From positions 32,042-96,041 of the forward strand of contig NMRB01000022.1 in NCBI GenBank assembly GCA_002633025.1: a stretch of DNA of 64,000 bases, in the 5' to 3' direction. Each line of letters starts with the position of its first letter. Position 1 is the stretch's first letter. Below the pieces are notes generated by a model. The model saw only the letters and a program-made list of their open reading frames with translations, was not told the DNA's origin and ran no database searches. Positions 12,441 through 24,355 of the stretch are shown piece by piece. Source of the stretch: Notospermus geniculatus. Its lineage: Eukaryota; Nemertea; Pilidiophora; Heteronemertea; Lineidae. The translations under genes were made by a program, and so were the position numbers.

Positions 12441-13532
12441 AAGGGGCTGGAAACTTAAGACAGGGTTTGTCAAAATGGGCCAATTTTGGAAACTACTTGA
12501 CCGATTTTCCTGAAACTCGCAAGGTTAGTAGGGTTGACCACATCATTGGAAAATATGAAGAAACCAAAACAACAAACTGACCCGGATCTAATGAACTAAA
12601 ACAATGCAATTTTCAGACCCCCCAAATCACATGAAATAAACATCCTGTGGGTCTGTAACTTCATACATATGTTGATGTGATGATATACAAAAAAGTAACG
12701 ATCAATAAAAAGTATACTTCTGTCACAATTTTGAGAAATATAACAAAGAAATATCTTAATTAATGGTGCCAGGCAAGAGCTGGAAGGGCTGTATTTTAAG
12801 GGTTGACTTGATGGTATTGTTATTGAAATGATGAGGTTTATAATGGCTGACTGCTTTCTACACTGCTCTGACATCATGCACACCTGGTTAACCCTGTTTA
12901 ATATGGCGGTTACTAATAAGTTACATGATCCATTCATTGTCAGATTACCTGGGACTTTCCCAGCCTGGGACAGTTGTACAAGTGAATTGAGGACAACTCT
13001 ACTTTCAACTGTACATCAAGTCCCCATAGGCCTAATAACTACTGGTATTACCTAAGGTTCAGGGCAGTCAGGCACACCAGAGCCAGCACCATTTATGTAA
13101 CGCACATTTATTGACCTGTTAATGTGAATAGGACCGTGCTTGGGTAACCTGGTAAGTCTTAACAAAGGGCTTGTAAATAAGGCCCTTCCAGCTATTGCCT
13201 GGGCCCATTAGTTGGAATATTTCTTTGTTTCATTATCAAAGGTTGTGACTTAAATTAATTATTTATTTATTGTAACATTTTTGGTACATTATCATGGCAA
13301 CATATATGCGAAGTTACAGACCCGTAGGATGTTTTTTTCATATGTTTCTGGGGGTCTGAAAAATTGCATTGTCTTAGTTCATTAGGTCAGGGTCAGTCTG
13401 TGGCTTTTGTTTCTTCATATTTTCCAATGATATGGTGAACCCTACTAACCTTGCAAGTTTCAGGAAAATCGGTCAAGTAGTTTCCAAAATTGGCCCATTT
13501 TGACAAACCCTGTCTTAAGTTTCCAGCCCCTT
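12441..13532. mobile_element. Fold-back element, arms about 350 bp
   Basis: AAGGGGCTGGAAACTTAAGA at the left is inverted as TCTTAAGTTTCCAGCCCCTT at the right. Arms extend inward to about 12800 and 13185 (GGTCTGTAACTTCATA against GAAGTTACAGACCC). The middle has no transposase. Confidence 0.85.
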
Positions 13533-13584
13533 TAACTGATGGTGGTTATGACGAGGTCCCAATGGCATCTCGGCTGTGTCCCTA

Positions 13585-13675
13585 AGGCTGCAATCACATA
13601 CAGCTACACGCTACACGGACATGCCGGTTAACCGGCGTGCCCGTGTAGCGTGTAGCTCTATGTGATTGCAGCCTT
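13585..13675. mobile_element. 91-bp palindromic MITE
   Basis: AGGCTGCAATCACAT with CAGCTACACGCTACACGG folding onto its inverse around GGTTAACCGG; CTA on both sides may be a 3-bp target duplication. Confidence 0.8.
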
Positions 13676-15724
13676 CTACGACTCAGAGGGTTCGAATGCA
13701 ATGCATTCTCCCTTCTGAGAATCTCGAACTCGAAACCAGGCTGTTCACACAGTACCAACGAATAGCAAAGTTCGAGTTTTTTCATTCCGCGTTTTCTCTT
13801 TGCGCCGGAACCGTTGCGCAAATTCCAGTGAGCCAGGAGAAACCGACCATTATCACGGACAGAAAGCTCAACAAGATGCTATTTTTGCTCCTGAATGACA
13901 AAAGAAGGCTCGGCGAAAAAAAATACTTCCCGAGGCGTCACTCTACCGACACCGACGCGACTGATACAGAGACCGAAGACTGCGTTGTCATCAAAACAGC
14001 CTACCTAATGAATATTGGTATGAGAATTTTTATACGTACCATTGCTCGGGGCAAGCTGGCTTCCTCTATTAAAAACTGGTAAAAAGAGCCCCAGTTATTT
14101 GTAGGATACTTTAATACCAGACTACGGGTATCAGGAGAAATACATTTCGGGAGAATTCTAATATCTGCTTCTATTTATAGAGCTAAGTATCTCTCTGAGG
14201 ATTTTTCCTGGGGTGATTTCATTCTTCCACGTTTTTAAGCCGTATCAATTTCAATATACGGGGAAAAAGTGCGTCTACCTGCTTCATGTACCACATCATT
14301 CCCATAAAGTCACTGATCAATATCCAACAAAACACCTTATTGAAAAGGACAGACGTGGATGGAAAGAATGTCCAAGCAGGCGCGGATCAAGGATTTTTGG
14401 CAGAGGGGGTCAGGGCCGGCGAAGGGGTCGTTGGAGGCGGACGCTGAAGATGCAGGCTGCCAAGGAGGTCTGGGGGCCTCGCCCAGAAAATTTTGAAATC
14501 TAGAAGGCAGTAGACGCGGTTTTCTGGCATCTCAGTATCAAAACAGAAGCTTTATTTTTGCACTTTTTGCTTACTGCCGCAAATTATTGAGAAATGGAGA
14601 GCAGGGGGTCACGACCCCCAACCCCCCCCCCCTTCCTTTGTATTGGTCCGCTAGAACTTTGCTGCCATCATTTGGCAGTAAGCGCAGCTGACTGCTACTA
14701 CTACGGCTGGAACCCAGTCAACGAGTGACGTTAGTAGTCTTGCACAAAAAAAAACAAATCGAATTAAACCCCAACAAGTCTTATTGACCCTGATGTTGGG
14801 GGTACTGTGTACTATCGACCCTGGAGTATCAATTTCAAAATCAATTTTCAAGGACGCCGTCGCCTTTTATCCCTCAACACGTACCGTATCATTGTTCGTA
14901 ATGAGCTTATACTAAAAACTCCGCCGATTATCGAAGTTCAATACGTACCATTACGAATATAACCTGAGCAGAAAAGAATTCGATTAATGGGGAACCCGCA
15001 TGACTGCAGATGGCGCAGTCAGTATAAGACCCGAATGACGTACTGACGTCACTTTTTTCGCTGTTGACGTCACGTCGTCAAAGCATGTGTACATTTTTCT
15101 TCACAATTTTCCGTGGAAATTTCCCCAAAAGACGTTGTCAGTATTGGCATCCTGTGGCATTTCTGACGAAACAAAGCAGTGATATAATGGAGAACTTTGA
15201 ACATGAAACAGGACAGTGTAATTTAATCAAAATTGAACCAAAGAGAGTGGTTTATTTTGGGGCAAGAAGTAAATGGAAATACTGTTAGAAAATAGGACTT
15301 CCGGGTCTTACACTGACAGCGCCACGTCGTGGCGTAGTTCTGCGGGTTCCTCATTGGCGCGTATAAACATTTCTTTTTAGAAAGATCTTTAAAATTCCTG
15401 AGTATCGACTGTTGTGTATTTGACAGGCACACGGTGTGAAATGAAACAATGTCCCCAGGAAAAACTGTCCTGAGAAGAAAAGCTCCTATTGTTACATTCT
15501 AATCTCTGGAGATTGGTTTTGACAGCCTGCAACTTAATTCGCCATGGGACAACAGAAGCAGACACTTTTTACAGGGGACATTCTTTACTGTTACAACTGT
15601 CACCAATTTCTATCAGGATTTTGTACTTTTGAAACGTATTTGCAAATGAAGGACTTTATATCCTTCATTTGTCTGCAACCCATTTATATGGATTGCAGAC
15701 TATTGCCTGCTCATAGGACACACC
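13676..15724. other. Uncertain region
   Basis: Open frame 13666-14082 (plus, 138 codons) is not recognised; it has an acidic DTDATDTETED stretch and no splice support. 14380-14640 is a GC-rich repeat relic. The rest shows nothing. Confidence 0.3.
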
Positions 15725-16018
15725 GGGTGGTATTCATAAAGCGGTTCTATCGTTAGAACCGTCTTAGACAGGTGTGACAGAAATCAGCATCCTAGGAGTG
15801 CAGGTCCGCCAAACAATAGCCCGCTATTGTAAGGTTGTATTTGAAAGGTCATGGTCTCTCTAGCCATATATTCTAACCCCTCGATGAACAATAAGACCGG
15901 ACTTTGATTCCAGGGGGACTTGGATTCCTTTCACACCTGTTCCAAGTGTGGTCAACCACTGCACTTGGAACCGGCCTAAGACGGTTCTAACGATAGAACC
16001 GCTTTATGAATACGACCC
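15725..16018. mobile_element. MITE with 43-bp inverted ends
   Basis: GTATTCATAAAGCGGTTCTA and CGTTAGAACCGTCTTAG are inverted at 15975-16018. Confidence 0.85.
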
Positions 16019-16257
16019 ATCAAGAATAAATCATTTTTACTGGAAACATCCGAAGAATATCTTTGTCAATGATCCCAGGTCCTCCCACACAGTGGATACG
16101 AATTCTGCCGCTAATCTCCGGCTTAGGCCTAGTTATAGATAGATTTTAATCCGACTTTGCTTATCGTACGGAAAATGTTATTTTTCACTCTCTCGTCGAG
16201 TTTACATTATGGTTAATGGCTTTACGATGACAGACTCGGATGATGTACAGACCTAGC

Positions 16258-16575
16258 CTTATACGCGTGACAGTTCAGCTCTACGCGTCAGTGGGTTCAC
16301 GCCTTTAATTATACGCGTGACAGTTCAGCTCTATGCGTCAGTGGGTTCAGGCCTTTATACGCCTGACTGTTCAGCTTTAAGTGTCAGTGGGTTCACGCAT
16401 TTATATGCGTGACAGTTCAGCTTTAAGTGCCAGTGGGTTCAAGCCTTTATACATTTACGCGTGACAGTTCGGCTTTACCCGTCAGTGGGTTCAGGCCTTT
16501 ATACGCGTGACAGTTCAGCTTTACCCGTCAGTGGGTTCAGGCCTTTATAAATACGCGTGATAGTTCAGCTTTACC
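16258..16575 (+). repeat. Tandem repeat, about 46-60 bp
   Basis: About seven units of ACGCGTGACAGTTCAGCT with CGTCAGTGGGTTCAGGCC. Units vary, so this is a minisatellite rather than a CRISPR array. Confidence 0.85.
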
Positions 16576-17299
16576 GAATGAAACTGCGCATGTTGTTTTT
16601 CATCGAATAGTCGTGTGAGGTTGTAAATGATGACGTCACAGCAAACGAATGCATAAATCAAAATCCATAGAATTTGGACTTCGCTTGGATCAGCGAGACA
16701 ACACGCCCATTAAGGTAAGAAAACGAAAGAGATAAAGAAGTGCAACTAAAGACGGCACAGAATCCAATCTGAGTTCTCCTTAATAAGAAGTAAGGACTAA
16801 GAAGGAATGAAAGGGACGATATTTTATGGACTTTTTTCAGATCAGTTCCAATGGAATCCACACGATAGTGTGCAGCACGTCCGTAAAAACAAACGCGGCG
16901 GGAGACACGTCGGTGTCAAACTAAAAGACTGTATATATTATAATCGTTGTGTAAGTTGCGTGCATTTTTGTGATCAGTTCAGAGTGGAACCGACTCGTCT
17001 TTAGATTTACCTAATGACAGCTGATCAAAGACAAGCCCAAGAACAAAATGCTGATGGAGGCTTAAAGGGACAATGAGCTCAAAATATCGGAAATTTGTGC
17101 ATTCGAATCTATTCCGATGGAATCGTTATCATTCGATTTTTCCCCAGTAGAAAGACTTCAAACCCATCCTGAGATAATCAGTGAGTCTTCTCTGGCTGTG
17201 CGGTGTTGTAAGATGAGCGCACAGAGATACATTTAAAATTACCGCACTCAACCTTCGGAACCCGAGATGGCCCGCGTAAAATGAGCAGTGAGCAGAGGG

Positions 17300-17676
17300 N
17301 NNNNNNNNNNNNNNNNNNNNNNNNNNNNNNNNNNNNNNNNNNNNNNNNNNNNNNNNNNNNNNNNNNNNNNNNNNNNNNNNNNNNNNNNNNNNNNNNNNNN
17401 NNNNNNNNNNNNNNNNNNNNNNNNNNNNNNNNNNNNNNNNNNNNNNNNNNNNNNNNNNNNNNNNNNNNNNNNNNNNNNNNNNNNNNNNNNNNNNNNNNNN
17501 NNNNNNNNNNNNNNNNNNNNNNNNNNNNNNNNNNNNNNNNNNNNNNNNNNNNNNNNNNNNNNNNNNNNNNNNNNNNNNNNNNNNNNNNNNNNNNNNNNNN
17601 NNNNNNNNNNNNNNNNNNNNNNNNNNNNNNNNNNNNNNNNNNNNNNNNNNNNNNNNNNNNNNNNNNNNNNNNNNNN
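17300..17676. other. Assembly gap (377 Ns)
   Basis: Run of N. Sequence right of it (17677-17952) matches the right part of the element at 57078-57780, so the gap probably hides more of that repeat. Confidence 0.95.
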
Positions 17677-17952
17677 GGCGTCAGCGAGTAACTGGTTGCC
17701 AACTAGTTGCAAACTAAAAATATCCAGATCCTGAAAGTCGCACATGTTCAACTTACTTAAAATCAAAAGAAATCTGTGTCGACATAAGCACTCAAAAGAC
17801 GGCGATAAACTAGTTCCAGGTAGTTGCGACCGATCGGTATTTTTCTAGTCGGTGGCGACATAAGTTATCAGTTGCAACTAGTTGACGCTATTTCTATCAC
17901 AGCGTAGGGCGACATAACCGAGGCTTAAGGGCGACATAAGCGAGGCTTAAGG
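17677..17952. mobile_element. Right part of CGAGGCTTTAG element
   Basis: Close match to 57527-57780, ending GGGCGACATAAGCGAGGCTT; the last 20 bases occur twice. Confidence 0.8.
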
Positions 17953-18004
17953 CTAAAGGCCCTGTCACACTTCTACATGTACGTACTAGTATCCTAATTC
18001 CTTA

Positions 18005-18135
18005 GGCCCCGATTACATAGAAGTATACGGTATACGAAAACACCGGTTAACAAATGCTTCACAAAGGATTCCCGACCGTGAAGCCATTGTTAACCGGCGT
18101 TTTCGTATACCGTATACGTCTATGTAATCGGGGCC
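18005..18135. mobile_element. Palindromic MITE with TTA duplication
   Basis: GGCCCCGATTACATAG and GTATACGGTATACGAAAAC are inverted at the right; TTA on both sides. Relatives at 20534-20665 and 59926-60048, and a half copy at 18733-18778. A 3-bp TWA duplication is typical of PIF/Harbinger-type elements. Confidence 0.85.
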
Positions 18136-18960
18136 TTATGAGTTGCGCATCATTGACATTTTTTTCATACGCAGTCGTACGCACAATACGCACCTCATAC
18201 GCATCTCAATCGTTTTGTGTAAGTTTTATGTCATTTCGGCATTCTTTCCGCGTCAATGACTATTGGTCCTTTTGCCCTCTCCCGAAAGTGCAGAAACGCC
18301 GGGAAATGTTTAGGAATGATAAAGACACGGAATCGTTCAAGAATATGGAAGAGGTTACTGAATGAATGCGGATCTACTAATTTGCATTCCGTGTCTTGTC
18401 CGCGCTCTAGTGGACGCCAGGTTTTACAAAGGCTTCTGACAAATGGATTAAAGCCCCTCTGTATTGAATTTGAAAAACGCAAATCATCGCCGCGATTCTT
18501 GACGTCAGTGCACGACGTCACGACGTCAGCCGTAGTGTAAAATGATCTGCGCTCCATCTGAATACATTAGAGTTCTCCCTGTCGTTTTTTCTAATGTGTG
18601 CTGAAAATTAGGCCTTGATTCTCTGAAGTACGTATCAGACAAGCATTTTGGGGACCTTCACAAGGCTATGAGACCTCTTTCTGCTCTCTCCTAACATTTT
18701 GAAAATATCGTAAAATTCAATACTGTGGGGCTTTAACTGGCGTTTTCATAGACCGTATGCCTCTATGTAAAGGAAGCCTTAGGGACAAGGACGGAAGAAC
18801 ACATTTCTGAAGTGTGAGATATTAGGCATATCATTTGACCACATAGCAAAAACTGGAAAGAAATGCATGGGTGTAGTTTTCTATCATATGGTATATCAAT
18901 TGTCGGCAAACAAGACATTTTCAGTCTGTTTATGACCATAGAATTCAATTTTGGACTTAC

Positions 18961-19408
18961 CTCTAATAAAGTCCACGGACTGTTCTAAGCCATATGTATC
19001 CCGATCACAATCATCCTTAATGTGAGCACCGAGTTTAATCCCTGGCAAGAAATCCTTCTGATTGTTGACATAATCAATTGTAAAAAACATCATTTCCAAA
19101 GCTTGCATCCCGCCCTGTGCCATGATAGGCCCACAAATTAACTCCTCGCTTCGTTCATGGACCATCATGAGTCCACCAAGTACTAAATCCCCCTCGACTT
19201 TTGCAGTCAAAGAGCGATCAGGCCACGTTATATTACCATATTTTCCGTAATAAGTCATGGTTTCTCGCTGCTGAAAAACGCTTAAATCGTCCGATATATT
19301 ACTTCTGGAGTCCAAACTTTCAGGATTTGGTGATATCTCAGGCTTCATTGCAACTACTAAAAGAACCTGTAACAGGCCAACTCCGCTGCATAAAATCCCG
19401 AATTCCAT
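18961..19408 (-). CDS. Metabotropic glutamate receptor-like, first coding exon
   Basis: First coding exon of a class C GPCR. These receptors sit in the plasma membrane, bind glutamate or a related ligand with a large extracellular Venus-flytrap domain and signal through G proteins. From the ATG at 19408 there is a signal peptide (MEFGILCSGVGLLQVLLVVA), a linker, then the start of the ligand-binding domain: GDLVLGGLMMVH, ICGPI, ALEMM, a LPGIKLGAHI segment, the family block DCDRDTYGLEQS and VDFIR. The exon ends at 18961 on a consensus donor GTAAGT (phase 1). An in-frame ATG at 19513 would add 35 residues, but the signal peptide favours 19408. CGPI and DCDRDTYGLE recall group II receptors and the arthropod mangetout/mXR branch, from memory of those families. 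No later exon is visible in the next 18.9 kb, so intron 1 is very long or the gene is cut. Confidence 0.85.
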
Positions 19409-20530
19409 CCTGTTGCCTTTTCTACTTGACACATACAAACTACTCCCTCCGTATTCCGAAGAAAGTTGAAGCGAATCCTCGTGGTGCACCCGCGACAAAA
19501 TCCTGCACACCAAGGTCCTATCTTAGAGAACTCGACAATATACGAGCCCCAGTTCGTTACCTTTCAAGAACACCTGCCACTAGCAGCAAGCAAAATAAGG
19601 CAGAACTTGCGAAACGTCCATCCTCAGCATCGTGATTTTATCCTTCGAACACTGCACGGGAATTAAGACCATAGTCCGTCTCCAGTTCCAATACCCAATC
19701 CTGCCTTCAAGAACTATAGTAAACCGCACAAACTCATAAAAAAATATCCCCAGTGCAGATTATTATAGGTGATGTTTTGCTTTTTCACACATCATGATGT
19801 GAAAAAAAATATTGCCGTTCACCGCTTCTCATGAAATTAGAAGATTGGAAGTGCGTCCTTGGCTGATGAAAAGCGATTTCTCATCTCGATGCACAACCGC
19901 CGAAACGCAACTCAAATCTGTCTTTCTCTCCTTCATGAATGACGCATCACTCCACTCCAAGAACATGATCCCATAAACGCATCATAACAATTATTTCAAA
20001 TAGCATAGCAAAATTTCCAATAATCGCTTGAAAGAAATATCCAATTATATGCCGTATTTCCGCAGCTGCCGGTCGCGTTGTTCACTTCGTCACTCGTCGC
20101 TGGGAACTGTGATCGGAGAAGTTGGTACGCTCAACTGTTGCCGAGGAAAGACCCGACCAATGGGATGGCGGCGCTTTGCAGAATATTGGCGGTGTGCTAC
20201 GTACAGTGTCGATTTCGGGGGGAGCGGTGATGTCATCTGGGTGCCGAGAAGTCACAAAGGGCGAACCATTTACTACGTTCGCCCTCCGAGAAAGCACCGA
20301 ACCGTGATGGCGAAATGGACACCGCATCATTGACTTTGAAATGCTATCAATTTCTTCACGGCAACGAGTGCATGTCGATTTCTCAGGGCAAGGAGGTGCA
20401 TAATTCCAGCGGTCTGTTACCGTCGTCTCGTCCCGACTCGCTGATTTTAGCTTCAGTTGCCAGTTCAGACGGTCATGACCTACCATTACGCAAACGGTCA
20501 TAACCTACAATGGGCCTAACACAGACTTGC
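19409..20530 (-). promoter_or_regulatory. 5' flank of the receptor gene
   Basis: Mostly unique sequence upstream of the receptor start on the minus strand. 20040-20330 is relatively rich in CG dinucleotides and contains CCAATGGGATGGCGGCG, which could belong to a promoter or 5'UTR. No TATA box or transcription start can be assigned. Confidence 0.25.
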
Positions 20531-20533
20531 CTA

Positions 20534-20665
20534 GCTTCCTGTACATAGAAGTGTACGGTATATGAACACGCCGGTTGACAATGGCTTCATGGTCGCGAAT
20601 CCTTTGTGAAGCCATTTTTAACCCGCATATTCACGTATACCGTATACTTCTATGTAAAGGAAGCC
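20534..20665. mobile_element. Relative of the 18005 MITE
   Basis: Inner TACATAGAAGTGTACGGTAT and inverse; ends are CTTCCTG/AAGGAAGC instead of GGCCCCG, so the family shares cores with different tips. Confidence 0.8.
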
Positions 20666-20737
20666 GAAAAGACATTTCTATTTTTGCGCATACTCAGGAA
20701 ATATGAGAGAAATCTGACCGTGTAAGCGGGCATAATA

Positions 20738-20885
20738 GGGAGGTTTAGAAATCAAACCATGAACGTAAACTTTACGACAACGTTATTTTTCCTACTACAC
20801 ATTAACCAAATTTTATACTGCATTTTCGGTACAAAAATAACGTTGTCGTTAATGTTTACGTTTATCGTTTATTTCTAAACCTCCC
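20738..20885. mobile_element. MITE, GGGAGGTTTAGAAAT ends
   Basis: Inverted ends plus inner CGACAACGTTATTTTT/AAAAATAACGTTGTCG arms. Confidence 0.8.
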
Positions 20886-21279
20886 TCGTGTCTATTCTGA
20901 AATTTTTCTATCGTCAAATCCTGCCACTTTTTGCCATCTCATTTGAGCATGCCGTTGATAACCACGAACTGTTATGTTGCGAAATGGTAAGTGCGCAGAC
21001 TACAGTCGTCGATTTCATAACTTCAGCATCCTCAAAGAGTGTTGTTTATTTCCTTAGACCTCAAGAAGATCAATCAGTCAATCACCGCACTTGCATTATC
21101 CCATTCCTTACGAACTTCACCCATTCCGTACTACCTGTTGCCCTCCTGACCGGTTCATCAGACCGTTGTAAAAGGAAGCGGTAATCCTAAGAATGCAATC
21201 CGAGTAGTCTGTAAGGTTATTCGAATGGTCATAGTTCTATCTATAGCAGTATATCCCGACCCTTGGGTGAACAGCGAAA

Positions 21280-21460
21280 CCGGTGTAACATCTGCCAGTG
21301 TTCCCCATCTGTGAGTGTTCTCCTCAAATTGTCTGACGGAATAAGCAGCGACTGGACAATAGGGGACCTACAGAGGAACATGTCGATCTATCTGCCAGCG
21401 TTTCCCAAACAATAAGGGGGGCACACTGACCCACAGAAACACTGGCAGATATAACACCGG
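21280..21460. mobile_element. MITE, CCGGTGTAACATCTGCCAG family
   Basis: TIRs CCGGTGTAACATCTGCCAGT and inverse. Other copies at 21976-22156 and 32662-33181; related words at 29840-29900 and 30100-30160. Confidence 0.85.
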
Positions 21461-21550
21461 ACTTAGAATCCTGGGGGACCTTTATTCGTTTCACGTCATC
21501 ATGGTGGAAATCAATTTCGATTTTACGAAATACGTCGACGTTTCACACGA

Positions 21551-21655
21551 TTTGTATTTCTTTGTTTCTTTGTGTATCTTTGTGTTTCTTTGTTTATTTG
21601 TGTATCTTTGTTTATTTGTGTATCTTTGTGTTTCTTTGTTTATTTGTGTTTCTTT
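21551..21655 (+). repeat. TTTCTTTGTG-type simple repeat
   Basis: Pyrimidine-rich TTTGT/TTTC/TTTATTTGTG alternation. Confidence 0.9.
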
Positions 21656-21975
21656 CTTCGGAGATGACTCCGAGGTGAATCCGGCTACGTTTCTCGGTAT
21701 TGTTTTGAAGTTCTTCACCCGCTCCGACGGTCGAGAAGTTGGATACGGACAATGGAGGCGATTGTGGGTCTGATTATTTATAACTGCTTGATACGCATTG
21801 TCATCTGAAAAATGGATATGAAAAACTATACATATCAGCGGTAAAAATATTCAGAATATAACTCGGAGAGGTTGGAAATAATCTTGTAAGTAATTTAGAA
21901 CAGGAAATTAATTTGAAGACTCACCGATTATGGGAACGCCAAGCACCTGAACGCGCAGACAAAAACGTGAAAGTG

Positions 21976-22156
21976 CCGGTGTAACGTTTTTAATGTTCCC
22001 CATCTTTGAGTGTTCCCCTACTATTTTCCGACGGAATAAGCTGCGACTTGACAATAGGGGACACGCAAAGAAACGTGTCGATCTATCTGCCAGTGTGTTT
22101 CCTAAACAATAAGGGGAAACACTGAAACACGGAAACACCGGCAGATGTAACATCGG
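21976..22156. mobile_element. MITE, CCGGTGTAAC family, second copy
   Basis: Same ends and GTCTGACGGAATAAGC-like core as 21280-21460. Confidence 0.82.
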
Positions 22157-22410
22157 TAGAAATCTCCTTCAGTGTGCTTCATTTTTGGCAGCACCGCAGT
22201 ACAAGTCTGCCTGCAGGATCTCAGCGAAACGGATCATTTTCGCGCGAATCGAGCAAATACATGTAAGGCGGGAGATTTCAGATCTCGCACACGAACATTT
22301 CGCCGTTCCCCCCATTACCGTTCATTCAACCAACGGTGGGTGGGCATGAAATTTTCGGCCGGTAGCCTACTGCCAACTCTAATTTGCCTGCAAAACTGCA
22401 GCCTTCGATC

Positions 22411-22482
22411 ATCCTCAGGTAATCAGAACTTCTTAGCGCCTGTTCCCTTCGTCACCCCGAGGAACCGCCGATTACCTCAGGA
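22411..22482. mobile_element. Small hairpin, ATCCTCAGGTAATC ends
   Basis: ATCCTCAGGTAATC and GATTACCTCAGGAT 72 bp apart; related ends at 4001 and 55030. Confidence 0.65.
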
Positions 22483-22712
22483 TGCCTTCCCTGGGTGGAG
22501 GTGCATTTTCAGAGCACATTAAGTTGTTCAGAAATCCCATAGACAATGTACTAGACACAACACACCAACCATTTCATGGTCTTGAGCTCCCGTCAACGGC
22601 ACCTTTCAGTGGCACCTCCTGGGAATAAACCAAGGAACTACATGTATGTGGCCTGTTCAGATCAATGGGCTGGCAAGAATTTGATACGTTCTGATTGAAT
22701 TGATGGACATTA

Positions 22713-23109
22713 GTGAGGTTTCGTATATCTGACGAAACACGAAGTAGGAAATACGAAATTTGACTTCATTTCCACGATGTAATGTATTTCAGGAGATTTT
22801 GGTACCACAAATATCGCCTGTTGCAAAAAAGAGCGTCTTTTAGCGTATTACGTTAGACCGATACAGTTACGGTGTATTTTAAACCTTGAAATTTATCTTT
22901 CGTTGCCACTTCGTAGATACGAAGTGGAAATTTAAACATTCAAGATGCACCATAACTCTCTCGGTCTTACATGAAATGCTAAAAGACGCACAGGCAGCAG
23001 GGACATTTGTGGTACCAACCATCTCCAGAAATACATTACTGGTCCTGGAAATGAAGTTGAATTTCGTATTTCGTACTTCATGTTACGTCAGTTCTGCGAA
23101 ACCTCGCTA
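22713..23109. mobile_element. Complete GAGGTTTCG-family MITE
   Basis: 397 bp: GAGGTTTCGTATATCTGACG with CGAAATACGAAATT-type sub-ends inverted at 23060-23109; centre CCACTTCGTAGATACGAAGTGG. It is the reference copy for 3340-3516 and 8859-9831. Confidence 0.85.
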
Positions 23110-23400
23110 TTGTCTTCATTACGAAGCATGTACTTTGTTTGTCCCCTGTGGACGTAATCTCGGGTGCCAGGACCGCGTATAACCAGAAATCATTGCTGAT
23201 TGGTTTGTGTATGTCACGTGAACATAATTTGGTTGCTGATTGGTTGAGTCCATGTCACGTGAACATAAGTTGGTGGCTGATTGGTAGTCCATGCCAGAGA
23301 GTGGCATGAAAGAATGCATCCAACTGGGGATCGAATCCGGGACCTCAGCGATGACTGCCGCCGATGTTTCAACTGCGTTATTTGACAGCCCAAAATTGAT
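23110..23400 (-). mobile_element. tRNA-derived SINE with short tandem
   Basis: Reverse complement has GGTCCCGGATTCGATCCCC (B box) at 23325-23345; ATGTCACGTGAACATAA with TGGTTGGCTGATTGG-like units is repeated at 23205-23290. Confidence 0.55.
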
Positions 23401-24227
23401 TGCAGATTATATCTAAATTGTCTCAAAAATGCCCATCCGACGCAACTTGCTGTATCGTAACAAACATCTTCGACTTTTATCGGTCAGACTAGACAAGTTG
23501 ACGTTTCGCGGTCCTCACAATAGCTTCCAGCACAAGGCGTTGTTGATAAAAAGTGTTTCAATCTAACCCAGGCATGAGGCCCAGGGGAACCAGACTATTA
23601 TGAATAATTGAATTTAGACGAGACTGCAATTATGAGATACAGACTTCATGAAACAAAACCCCTCGCGCAAATTCCTAGAATATTTCAAATATTAAACAGG
23701 TACATTATTTTTTCGAATAGTTTACTGGTTATCAAATATTTAACATTTTTTACGAATGTAGACAACGGGTACAATGCAGCTTTTCCAATATCTGCATCGA
23801 CCTTTGAATAATGTGTCATATCAAAAACGACATCACATTTTTTTTTCTTCTCAAAACGCATGCCTTTGTCTCCGAATCAAATCATTGTCTTTCTCGCGAG
23901 ATGAATTTTTAATACGAGAGTTCTCGATGATATGCCCAAATATGGCGAAGGGATCTAGAATAGCTATATTAAGTGGATCGGTTCCTAGATTGTTTTTTTT
24001 GGAGACGCCGGAGGACACAGCCAGCACAGACATGTCGGATTTTTCCCGCAACGTTTTGTCGTCAAAAAGGAGGAACGTACAGAACTATCTGCAGCGGTTT
24101 TGCTTTTTTTCGACGTCTCGGCCCGCGCTGCATTGCAAGTCCGTCATAACGTTACATCTTTAGTGTGTTCGATTACTTCCACCGGCCAGGCACTACCGCT
24201 TTCTCAGACATGCGCTTTGGAGGCCAA
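23401..24227. other. No gene seen
   Basis: AT-rich; nothing supported. Confidence 0.35.
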
Positions 24228-24355
24228 AAAAAGAACGCTGTCGGGTTAGACACGAGTAAAGTGTCATGGCGGATGCGCTCTGATTGGCTGATTGTCTGCC
24301 ATGACACTTTACTCGTGTCTAACACGACAGTGTTTTATTTCTTTTGCACGCCGAT
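24228..24355. mobile_element. Palindromic MITE
   Basis: GTTAGACACGAGTAAAGTGT and CATGG inverted across a 38-base loop. Confidence 0.8.

Noticed and set aside
13666-14082. 138-codon plus-strand open frame
   Set aside because: Begins inside a palindromic MITE; no recognised domain and no clear donor or acceptor.
16258-16575. CRISPR-like regular repeats
   Set aside because: Animal genome context; whole units repeat with no unique spacers and no cas genes.
20082-20501. 139-codon minus-strand frame upstream of the receptor exon
   Set aside because: CG-rich promoter-like sequence; not in a consistent frame with the receptor and no known domain.
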